Shown here piece after piece: positions 25,510-33,031 of a stretch of 64,000 bases of DNA. The notes under the pieces were generated by a model. It did no database searches, had not been told where the DNA came from, and worked only from the letters and a program-made list of their open reading frames with translations. Every line of letters begins with the position of its first letter. Position 1 is the first letter of the stretch. A program made the position numbers and the translations under genes. Source of the stretch: DASUGC01 sp035606665 (GTDB lineage: Bacteria > Acidobacteriota > Vicinamibacteria > Vicinamibacterales > SCN-69-37); assembly GCA_035606665.1 (NCBI GenBank), contig DATNEY010000032.1, forward strand, positions 186,001 to 250,000, read 5' to 3'.

Positions 25510-28236
25510 TCAGCTCCTGATCGCCTGCACCGGCGAAATCTTCGTCGCCCGCCGCGCCGGAACGAGCGCGGCGGCGAGCGCGACCATGAGCAGGCCGAGC
25601 GGGACACCCACGAACGTCACCACATCGGTCGGCTGAATCCCGAAGAGCAGGCTCTTGGCCGCCTGGGCAAGGATCAGGCTCAACGCGGTGCCGATCGCGA
25701 GGCCCGTCACGCCGAGTCGCGCTGCGTGTCCGATCATCATCGAGAGAATCCGTGACGGCGTGGCGCCGAGGGCCACGCGAACACCCACCTCATCCGTGCG
25801 TTCTGCGACGACAAGCGCCATCACGCCGTAGACGCCGGCGGCGGCAAGGAGCAGCGCGAGCGCGCCGAAAATCCCTGCGAGTAGCACCGTGAACCGCCGC
25901 AGCGCAGTGGACTCTGACCTGAGCTGCGCCATCGTGCTGACATTGAACGGCGGATCGGCGCCGAGTTCCTTGACGATGTTCCTGACCGATGCCGCAACCG
26001 CAGTCGCGTCGCCACTCGCTCGAACGACCATGAACGGCGACGTCGGCGGCCCCTGCAGGTACGAGATGTAGATCTCCGGCCGCGGCGCGTCCTCGAGACT
26101 GCTGTGGCGTATGTCGCCGACGATGCCGATGATCGTGAGCCAGGCAGCATTCGGATTAGGTCCCATCCGCACTCGCCGGCCAACTACCGCTTCGCCTGGA
26201 AAGACTTTCGCCGCGAGCGCTGCGTTGACGACGGCAAGGCCGCTGGCCGCGGTGCGGTCCTCGGACGTGAAGACACGTCCCTGCACAACAGGCATACCCA
26301 TCGCCGAGAAGTAGTCGCCGACGGCACGCCGCATGTCGACCTCGGGAAGTTTTCCGTCCGGGACCGCCCGTCCATCCACCGCAAGCATCGTCGTCACCTG
26401 CGTACTTCCGAGAGGAATGCGGGTCGTTCCGCCAACCGACTGGACTCCCGGCGCGGCCTGGAGGCGAGTGAGCAGCTGATCGAGAAACGCGATGTTCGCG
26501 GCGGGCGACTGCTGCGCCGTCTGCGGCACAGACTGCTGGAACGTGAGGAGGTTCGACGCGTTGAATCCAGGATCGACGTTCATGACGGCGAGGAAGCTCC
26601 TCAGCATCAGACCGGCGCCGGCGGTGAGCATGACGGCAAGTGCGAGCTCGGCGACGACGAGCGACGCCCGGGTGCGCTGTCGTGACTTCGACGCGGTCGT
26701 CCGGTGCGAATCGGCGAGGCCGGCTTTGCGCAATCTAGTGGAGGCCAGTGCGGGAATCACACCGACAAGCAGGCCCGTCACGACCGAGAGCGTCAGGCCG
26801 AACCCAAGGACCGTCGCGTCGAATCGCGTCTCCGACAGCCGCGGCAGATCCGCCGGAGCCAGCGCAACGATCAGAGGGGTCGCGACGAACACGACGATGA
26901 GACCGGCGGCGCCGCCGAGAGCGCCAAGCATCGCGCTTTCGACGAGCGAGAGCTGAACGAGCCGGCCGAATGAAGCGCCGAGCGCGGAACGCACCGCGAT
27001 GTCGCGCTGGGCGCCGCTCGCCCGCGCGAGCAGAACGTTCGCGATGTTGAGGCACATCATCAGGAGCAACGTCGCCACGCCGCCCGCCAGGAGCAGCACA
27101 ACCGGACGAATCTGGCCCGTGACCTGCGCGTGGAGCGGCAGCGCCGTCACCTGCCAGCCGTCGTTCGTGTCCGTGAATTCCGTGGCGCGGCGGGCCGCAA
27201 TCGCGTCGAGCTCGGCACGCGCGTTGTCCAGAGACGCGCTCGGCTTCAGGCGGCCGATGACGGCGAGGAAATGCACCGGACGAACGGGCTGGCCTGCGGC
27301 ATCCACCATGCGGTTGGACCGCATCGGCAGCATCACCCAGGCATCGGGCAGAGAGGCCCGCGTGAAACCACTTGGACCGAGCATGGCCTTGTACGGAAAC
27401 AGAAAATCCTCGGGCGCGACACCAATGACCGTGAATGGCGGTGCACCGGTAACCCGAACGGTCTTGCCGACGATCTCCGGATCCGAGCCGAACAGCCGGA
27501 TCCAGGAGCCGTGGCTGATCACGACGCCGGTGTCGTCGCCCTCACGCAGGCCGCGGCCGCGCAGCATCTGGCGCCCGATGAGATCGAACATACCCGGCGT
27601 GACGGTAGCAACCGTCATCATGTCCTTGCTGCCGTCGCGTTCGAGCTGAGAGTTCGTGAAGAACGCGTACATCGCCTCGACGCCGGCGAAGCTCGGCGCC
27701 TCCTTCTTGAACGCCTGGAAATTCGCGGGCGAGACCGGGTTCTTCGTCTCGTGCTGGTGCGTGTTGTTGCTCCAGATGGCGACGAGCCGATCCGGATCCG
27801 AGTACGGCAACGGCCGGAACAGGACGGCATGGGCCACAGCAAAGATCGCCGTGCTGGCGCCGATACCGAGCCCGAGAGTCAACACCGTGATGCCGGCGAA
27901 CAGAGGCGCGCGCAGCAGACGCCGCATCGACAGGCGCGCGTCGGCCAGCAGGGATTCCCAGGTCATCGTCTGACTCCTTCCGATCGGAAGTGATTCGTGA
28001 ATCACGAGCTGCGGTTTGGGCCGACGGAGCACGCTGAAGCGCTCGGCGAAGCCACTTGCGACGGCGTCCGCGATCAACCATGCGCCAAGGCCCAGCGCGC
28101 GCCCGCGGCCGCGGGGGGCAGCGTCCTGGACGCGTCTATCGAAGGCCTCGACGATCTCGGCGCCGAAATGCCCGCGGAACGCGCGCGGGTACGCGAAGAG
28201 CGCGATCGAGTGAAGGATCGAAAGCAGGCGCGGCAT
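25510..28236 (-). CDS. MacB/FtsX-type ABC permease, acidobacterial orphan-permease type
   Basis: A 908-residue protein with a different soluble prefix from the copy at 12339 (LHSIALFAYPRAFRGHFGAEIVEAFDRRVQDA). The prefix is followed by a standard first helix (ITVLTLGLGIGASTAIFAVAHAVLFRPLPY), a MacB periplasmic domain and two FtsX blocks (GVATLLLMMCLNIANVLLARASGAQRDIAVRSALGAS; DEVGVRVALGATPSRILSMM). It is downstream of a PadR gene by five bases, in one operon. It ends one base from the convergent DUF1501 gene. There is no ATPase subunit nearby. Confidence 0.85.
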   Translation of the reverse strand: MPRLLSILHSIALFAYPRAFRGHFGAEIVEAFDRRVQDAAPRGRGRALGLGAWLIADAVASGFAERFSVLRRPKPQLVIHESLPIGRSQTMTWESLLADARLSMRRLLRAPLFAGITVLTLGLGIGASTAIFAVAHAVLFRPLPYSDPDRLVAIWSNNTHQHETKNPVSPANFQAFKKEAPSFAGVEAMYAFFTNSQLERDGSKDMMTVATVTPGMFDLIGRQMLRGRGLREGDDTGVVISHGSWIRLFGSDPEIVGKTVRVTGAPPFTVIGVAPEDFLFPYKAMLGPSGFTRASLPDAWVMLPMRSNRMVDAAGQPVRPVHFLAVIGRLKPSASLDNARAELDAIAARRATEFTDTNDGWQVTALPLHAQVTGQIRPVVLLLAGGVATLLLMMCLNIANVLLARASGAQRDIAVRSALGASFGRLVQLSLVESAMLGALGGAAGLIVVFVATPLIVALAPADLPRLSETRFDATVLGFGLTLSVVTGLLVGVIPALASTRLRKAGLADSHRTTASKSRQRTRASLVVAELALAVMLTAGAGLMLRSFLAVMNVDPGFNASNLLTFQQSVPQTAQQSPAANIAFLDQLLTRLQAAPGVQSVGGTTRIPLGSTQVTTMLAVDGRAVPDGKLPEVDMRRAVGDYFSAMGMPVVQGRVFTSEDRTAASGLAVVNAALAAKVFPGEAVVGRRVRMGPNPNAAWLTIIGIVGDIRHSSLEDAPRPEIYISYLQGPPTSPFMVVRASGDATAVAASVRNIVKELGADPPFNVSTMAQLRSESTALRRFTVLLAGIFGALALLLAAAGVYGVMALVVAERTDEVGVRVALGATPSRILSMMIGHAARLGVTGLAIGTALSLILAQAAKSLLFGIQPTDVVTFVGVPLGLLMVALAAALVPARRATKISPVQAIRS

Positions 28237-28241
28237 TCCGG

Positions 28242-28592
28242 CTAGTGACGGAATCCGGGAGCGAGCTTGCGGCTCCGGGCGGCGGCAACCTGCTCCGACA
28301 TCCGCTCGGTCTCGGCCCTGGCCACACTGCGGCCGTGCCGGGTGATGCGATAGGTCCGCCGGCGGCTGTCCGTGCCGGGCGGCGAGTCCAGTTCCTCGAT
28401 CAGTCCATCCTCGACCAGGCGCGCGAGCGCGCGGTACAGCGTGCCTGTCCGCATCGGGAGTTTTCCACGCAATCTGCTCTCGACGGCCTGCAGGATGGCG
28501 TAGCCGTGGCGATCCTCCTCGGCGAGCGCCAGGAGGATTTCGAAGGCAATCGGCGTCAGCGGCAGCAGCGACTCAGAGGAGCGGAAAGGCAT
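28242..28592 (-). CDS. PadR-family transcriptional regulator
   Basis: A 116-residue winged-helix protein: AFEILLALAEEDRHGYAILQAVE with the HGY motif, then LPMRTGTLYRALARLVEDGLIEEL and a basic wing SRRRTYRITRHGR. It is the first gene of an operon with the 908-residue permease. Its own start is 11 bases from a perfect 19-bp palindrome (28603-28621), which is very probably the site it binds to repress itself. Confidence 0.9.
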   Translation of the reverse strand: MPFRSSESLLPLTPIAFEILLALAEEDRHGYAILQAVESRLRGKLPMRTGTLYRALARLVEDGLIEELDSPPGTDSRRRTYRITRHGRSVARAETERMSEQVAAARSRKLAPGFRH

Positions 28593-28602
28593 GGGCCCCG
28601 TC

Positions 28603-28621
28603 TACGTTCATGATGAACGTA
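28603..28621. promoter_or_regulatory. PadR operator candidate, perfect palindrome
   Basis: TACGTTCAT-g-ATGAACGTA is a perfect 9-1-9 palindrome immediately upstream of the PadR start. Offset outer words GTCT (28600-28603) and AGAC (28624-28627) add a second layer of symmetry. PadR dimers bind such sites. The site sits where it would cover the core promoter. Confidence 0.75.
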
Positions 28622-28650
28622 ATAGACGTAACCGGCCCGAAATTGGTTGG

Positions 28651-30960
28651 TCAGAGCCTGACGGTGACTGTGCGCCCGTCAAAGACCTGGGTCTTCGCGT
28701 CCGTCGAACCCGCCAGCCGAACAGCGAACGTCCGCTTCTCCGGCGGACGCATCCGGGTGCCGGGGGTGAGGCTCAACTCGAGCGTTCGCTGTGCATTGCG
28801 CCAGTTCATGACGATGCGCATGCCGGGGGACTTCTGGTAGTCGAGCGTCCGTCCGTCATCCTCGTAGATCGACGCGGTCCCGTCGGCGCCGGGGTACACA
28901 ACCAACTCCGTCGGTGCAGTGACTGGCTCATCCACGTACTGGCGCACGGGCGCCAGCGGAATGATCGAACCCGCGCGCACGTAGATCGGCATCGTCGCGA
29001 GATCGACGTCGCGGGTGATCTCCTGGGATCCAGTCAGCCGCTCGTTCGTCCAGAAGTCGTACCAGGTTCCCTTCGGCAGATAGACGCGGCGCCGTGTCGC
29101 GGCCTTTTCGACGACGGGCGCGACGAGAATGTCCCGGCCCCAGAGGTACTGATCGCCGAGCGCCGCGGCGCGCGGATCATCGGCGTAGTGCAGCCACATC
29201 GCTCGAAGGATCGGCATGCCGGTGTCGCGGCACTCCCTCACGGCCGTGTACGTGTATGGAAGCAGCCGGTAGCGGAGCTCGAGGTACTTGCGGATGATTG
29301 GCTCGACGGTTTCGTTGTGGAGCTCGCTTTCGGGCGGGTCCTGTGCGCCGCCCGTGTAGCCGGCCACTTCACTGACGCCGACTTTGCCCGTATTCCAGCC
29401 CCACGGGAGGCGCAGCCGCCACGTGCGGCCGTGCGCTCTGAAGAGCGTGTTGAACGTGCCGAACTGGAACCACCGCACGTGCAGCTCGCCCGTGTAGTCC
29501 GCGGTCGGCACAAAGCCGCCGATGTCCGTGCCCCAGTACGGAATCCCTGAGAGAGACGTGTTCACCGCATTGGGGACGTGATTCTTCAACGTCTCCCAGA
29601 GTGAATAAATGTCGCCCGACCACAGGAAGGATCCCGTGCGCTGCATGCCCGGACTTCCGTTGCGATGCAACGCGTACACACGCTCGTTCGGCCGGTACAT
29701 CTGCGATCCATCCCAGTACATCCGGTTGCGCGCCAGCCGCGACGGTGCATCGAGGCCGTCACCCTGATCCGGCCACCAGCCATCAACTCCGACGTCAAAG
29801 AGCGGTTTGTGCGCAGGCCAGTAACAACTGATCTGCCGGTCCTGCGGCCACTGGCCGTCCGGCGTCCGTCCCGGCGGAAGCGGCGCCGCGGTGCATGGGT
29901 CATTGACGGAGCCCATCACGCGTCTCGACTCGACGACGATGTGCAGCACGACCTTGTAGTGGAGCGCGTGCAAGTCGTCGATGTTCTTTTTCGGCTCGGG
30001 GAAGTTCTCCGGCTTGAACGTGAACTCGCCGTTGTGGGTGTTCCAGCCGGATGGGCAGAAGTCCGTGCCGAGATAGATAAGCGCGTCGCAGGGCAGCTTC
30101 TTCTCGCGGAATGTCTTCGCCACCGACATCACGTCGTCGATGCCTGCGAGCGTCCGATGCGATTGCTGATAACCGAACGACCAGAGCGGCGGCATTTCCG
30201 GATAGCCGGTGATGTCGGCCCACGACCTCATGATGACGGCAGGATCGGTGGACCCCACCACGAAGATGTCGATCGGGAGCGGCGCGTTCGCCGGCGGCTC
30301 GAACGCGCCGGTCTCGCCGGTGAGATCGACCGTGCCGAGGGGCTGGTGAATGAAGATCGCGCCGCGGTTCGTGATCATCCACTGCACCGGGACGCGGCCG
30401 CCGTGCGTGCGCAGCATGTACGCGCCCTGACCGCTCCGGTTTGGCATCGACACGCCGCGCCGGTTGAACTGCGGGCCGCCCTGTCCGAGCCCAAGGACGG
30501 GTCCGTCGCCGATCTCGAACGTCACTTTGCCGGTCGCTCGGTCGAATTGCAGGCGCTGAAACATCGGCGATGGCCCGCGGCCGTTGGCCGGCGCGCTCGA
30601 GAAGCTGACCGCGACATTCTGAAGCGGCCCTGGCCCCAGCGGCCGCACTGCCGCGCGGTTATTCCCTGCATTGACGATGACGGCGGTACTGGCTCGGGCC
30701 GGTGCGGCGAATGGCGCCAGGCCGGCTTTCCACGCATCCTGCCGAAGCGCACCGTCCGCCAGCGCGGCCGCTGTCTGGCCCACGGGCCGGATCGTCAGCC
30801 TCGTGGTGTGGGGATTCACGATCTCGAAGGCCAGCTCGACCGCCTGTCCGCCAACGACGTATCCCTCGCCCTGGGCGGTGATGACGACGGGTGCGACGAG
30901 CAGGCCCGCGCCGGCGGCGCCAATCTGCTTCAGCGCCTCACGGCGGTTTGGTTGTTTCAT
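28651..30960 (-). CDS. Tat-exported glycoside hydrolase family 31
   Basis: A 769-residue protein from ATG 30960, chosen because NRREALKQIGAAGAGLLVAP is then an N-terminal Tat-type signal. The middle is a GH31 barrel: YWGTDIGGF, the acid/base region, and the nucleophile motif GVDGWWPDQGDG with Asp near residue 398. The C-terminal sheet has DILVAPVVEKAATRRRVYLPKGTWYDFWT. GH31 includes alpha-glucosidases, alpha-xylosidases and related enzymes; which one is not decidable here. It is divergent from a DSD1-type enzyme, with an inverted repeat between them. Confidence 0.9.
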   Translation of the reverse strand: MKQPNRREALKQIGAAGAGLLVAPVVITAQGEGYVVGGQAVELAFEIVNPHTTRLTIRPVGQTAAALADGALRQDAWKAGLAPFAAPARASTAVIVNAGNNRAAVRPLGPGPLQNVAVSFSSAPANGRGPSPMFQRLQFDRATGKVTFEIGDGPVLGLGQGGPQFNRRGVSMPNRSGQGAYMLRTHGGRVPVQWMITNRGAIFIHQPLGTVDLTGETGAFEPPANAPLPIDIFVVGSTDPAVIMRSWADITGYPEMPPLWSFGYQQSHRTLAGIDDVMSVAKTFREKKLPCDALIYLGTDFCPSGWNTHNGEFTFKPENFPEPKKNIDDLHALHYKVVLHIVVESRRVMGSVNDPCTAAPLPPGRTPDGQWPQDRQISCYWPAHKPLFDVGVDGWWPDQGDGLDAPSRLARNRMYWDGSQMYRPNERVYALHRNGSPGMQRTGSFLWSGDIYSLWETLKNHVPNAVNTSLSGIPYWGTDIGGFVPTADYTGELHVRWFQFGTFNTLFRAHGRTWRLRLPWGWNTGKVGVSEVAGYTGGAQDPPESELHNETVEPIIRKYLELRYRLLPYTYTAVRECRDTGMPILRAMWLHYADDPRAAALGDQYLWGRDILVAPVVEKAATRRRVYLPKGTWYDFWTNERLTGSQEITRDVDLATMPIYVRAGSIIPLAPVRQYVDEPVTAPTELVVYPGADGTASIYEDDGRTLDYQKSPGMRIVMNWRNAQRTLELSLTPGTRMRPPEKRTFAVRLAGSTDAKTQVFDGRTVTVRL

Positions 30961-30967
30961 GCGGTGC

Positions 30968-31013
30968 AACTTACAACTATCGATGGGCAACCACAACAAT
31001 AGGGTTATAAGTT
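30968..31013. promoter_or_regulatory. Inverted repeat between divergent GH31 and DSD1-type genes
   Basis: AACTTACAAC at 30968-30977 and GTTATAAGTT at 31004-31013 form ten-base arms with one mismatch, 26 bases apart. They fill the 53-base space between the two start codons. One arm touches the GTG of the plus-strand gene. The layout suggests a shared repressor site for both genes. Confidence 0.5.
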
Positions 31014-32144
31014 GTGCCTGTGAATCTCACCGACCTGCCGACGCCCTTCTTGACGGTTGATCACACGCGGCTGCGCGCCAACATCAATGCGATGCAGGCG
31101 CTTGCTTCCAGCGCCGGAGTCCGGCTGCGGCCGCACACGAAGACACACAAGAGCGTGGCGATAGCGCGCTGGCAGCTCGAAGCCGGCGCCTCCGGCATCT
31201 GCTGCGCGAAGCTCGGCGAAGTCGAGCTCTTCGCGGACGCCGGAATCACTGACATACGGCTTCCCTATCCTGTGAATCCCGCGAACGCCCCGCGGGTGCG
31301 GGCGCTTCTCGATCGCGGCGTCAAGCTCTCGTTCATCGTTGACGACATCGAGGTCGCGCGTGGCTGGTCGCAGGCGATGACCTCATCAGGGCACGAGCTC
31401 GACGTTCTCGTGAAGGTCGACGTCGGCTTTCATCGATGCGGCGTCGATCCCGAGTCAGCCGCGGCGCTCGATACGATTCGGGGCGTGGCCGATCTCAGCG
31501 GCTTGTCCTTTCGCGGCCTGCTGAGCCACGCCGGCCAGGCCTACGAGGCAAAGACGATTCAGGAGCTGGGTGACGTCGCGACGAAGGAGATCGGAATCCT
31601 GCGAATCCTCGCATCGCGCGCGAAGGAGGCCGGCGTCGAGATACACGAAGTGAGCGTGGGATCCACGCCGACGGCGCGGTTCATCACGATTCAACAGGGC
31701 GCCACTGAGATGCGTCCCGGCAACTACGTGTTTTTCGATCGCACGCAGGTCGGTGTGCGCGCCGCCGAGGTCGGCGCGTGCGCGCTCTCGATCGTCTCGA
31801 TGGTCGTCAGCCGTCCGGCCCCTGGCCGCATCGTGTTCGACGCCGGCAGCAAGACGCTGACTTCCGACGGTGTTCGGGGATTCGGGGCGCCCACGGGTCA
31901 CGGACTCGTGTTCACGAATCTCGAAACCGCCGAGCCGGATGGATCGATCGCGATCGAGCGGCTGTCCGAGGAACACGCGGTTGCGCGCGTGCAGTCGTCC
32001 TGCCGGCTCAAACCCGGCGATCGTGTCCGCATCATTCCAAATCACGCCTGCACGGCGACGAACCTCGCCAACGAGATCGTCCTGGCGGACGGAATGACGG
32101 TGATGGATCGCCTGCCGGTCACCGCTCGCGGGCGGAACTTCTAG
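31014..32144 (+). CDS. DSD1-type PLP enzyme (D-threonine aldolase / D-serine dehydratase-like)
   Basis: A 376-residue protein of the alanine-racemase-fold family. RLRPHTKTHKSVAIARWQLEAGA near residue 45 carries the PLP-binding lysine, and VKVDVGFHRCGVDP is the next conserved strand. RIIPNHACTATNLANEIVL at the C-terminus supplies the His and Cys that bind a divalent metal in D-threonine aldolases and D-serine dehydratases. The start is GTG 31014; a second GTG is two codons later. It may act on D-hydroxy amino acids. The link with the divergent GH31 gene is not obvious. Confidence 0.8.
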   Translation: MPVNLTDLPTPFLTVDHTRLRANINAMQALASSAGVRLRPHTKTHKSVAIARWQLEAGASGICCAKLGEVELFADAGITDIRLPYPVNPANAPRVRALLDRGVKLSFIVDDIEVARGWSQAMTSSGHELDVLVKVDVGFHRCGVDPESAAALDTIRGVADLSGLSFRGLLSHAGQAYEAKTIQELGDVATKEIGILRILASRAKEAGVEIHEVSVGSTPTARFITIQQGATEMRPGNYVFFDRTQVGVRAAEVGACALSIVSMVVSRPAPGRIVFDAGSKTLTSDGVRGFGAPTGHGLVFTNLETAEPDGSIAIERLSEEHAVARVQSSCRLKPGDRVRIIPNHACTATNLANEIVLADGMTVMDRLPVTARGRNF

Positions 32145-32154
32145 CGGGATCTAG

Positions 32155-32328
32155 CGGGGTCAGACCGGGGTCAGACCACTTTGGAGTTTTTCCCACATTG
32201 AATGTGGCCGGAACAGCGAGCCTTCTGTTGTGCTGGCGCAGGATGAGTGAGTTTGCGAGATCGTCAGGAATTGCTAGGAGTTTTGTGTTGGAGTTTTTCC
32301 AAAGTGGTCTGACCCCGGTCTGACCCCG
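32155..32328. mobile_element. MITE/REP-like element with 31-bp perfect terminal inverted repeats
   Basis: The arms at 32155-32185 and 32298-32328 are perfect reverse complements over 31 bases. Each arm contains the 11-mer GGGGTCAGACC twice in tandem, then ACTTTGGA. The 112-base interior has no ORF but has a small hairpin (CCACATT-g-AATGTGG) and repeats the word TTGGAGTTTTTCC in direct orientation at both inner ends. No target duplication is evident. It fills the gap after the DSD1-type gene. The same core (GGGGTCAGACCCC) recurs inside a gene at 62.7 kb. Confidence 0.8.
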
Positions 32329-32382
32329 TCAGTGCTCTGAAGCCCGCCGCCTCCGGATGATTAAGTGCTACAGTCTCTCCCG

Positions 32383-32679
32383 ATGTCGCCGTCCAAGACG
32401 CCACTCCCCGGTGAAGCCCTCGGTATGGTCGAGACCCGCGGATTCGTGGGCATGATCGAAGCCACCGACGCCATGGTGAAGACCGCAAACGTGGTGTTCG
32501 TGGGATGGCAGAAGGTGGATGCGGGCCTGGTCACGGCCATCGTGCGCGGTGACGTCGCGTCCGTGAAGGCCGCGACCGACGCCGGCGCCGCGGCCGCGCG
32601 CAAGGTCGGCGAACTCGTCGGCGTGCACGTCATCCCAAGGCCCGTCGACGGCCTTGAAGACATCTTCCCGATTACGTAG
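32383..32679 (+). CDS. Bacterial microcompartment (BMC) shell protein, orphan
   Basis: A 98-residue protein from ATG 32383 with a single BMC domain: EALGMVETRGFVGMIEATDAMVKTANV, VGWQKVDAGLVTAIVRGDVASVKAATDAG, and VIPRPVDGLEDIFPI. This is the CcmK/PduA/EutM type that forms hexameric tiles. A full-length domain and an intact core suggest a working shell protein. However, no second shell protein, pentamer, or encapsulated enzyme is present in the window. It is convergent with a PilZ gene and overlaps its last bases. Confidence 0.9.
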   Translation: MSPSKTPLPGEALGMVETRGFVGMIEATDAMVKTANVVFVGWQKVDAGLVTAIVRGDVASVKAATDAGAAAARKVGELVGVHVIPRPVDGLEDIFPIT

Positions 32680-32986
32680 TTCCGGGCGGAACTCCCAGCA
32701 GCTCCTTCAGAACGTCTTTCTGCTCGTCGGTGAGCGGATCGAACTGGATCGCGAAGCCGATCGACGCCATCGTGTAGACCACCGAGCCGGAGAGCCTTGC
32801 CTCACGGCCGGCAATCATGACGTCGATCAAAGTTGATTCACCGACCGCGGGCATCGCCACTGTCTGGACAAAACAGCCGCCCCAGCTGATATCACCGACG
32901 AAACACTGCGTGCCTCCAGAGGCGCCTTGCCAGCGTGCCTCGAGAGGCTTCGCGAATCTCGGGTATTTGCGCTTGTCGGGCGTCAT
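32672..32986 (-). CDS. PilZ domain protein (c-di-GMP receptor)
   Basis: A 104-residue stand-alone PilZ domain. RKYPRF near the N-terminus provides the RxxxR motif and GDISWGGCF the DxSxxG motif that bind cyclic di-GMP. Such single-domain proteins act on motility, secretion or polysaccharide export machines. The 3' end overlaps the BMC gene by eight bases on the opposite strand. Its partner is unknown. Confidence 0.85.
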   Translation of the reverse strand: MTPDKRKYPRFAKPLEARWQGASGGTQCFVGDISWGGCFVQTVAMPAVGESTLIDVMIAGREARLSGSVVYTMASIGFAIQFDPLTDEQKDVLKELLGVPPGTT

Positions 32987-33031
32987 CGACGAGTCGGGGT
33001 GGAGGCATCAAAAGAGTAGCACGCACTGGTA

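Noticed and set aside
24312..25607. 431-codon minus-strand ORF opposite DUF1501
   Set aside because: Composition is that of a mirror frame and the plus strand has the clear family motifs and Tat signal.
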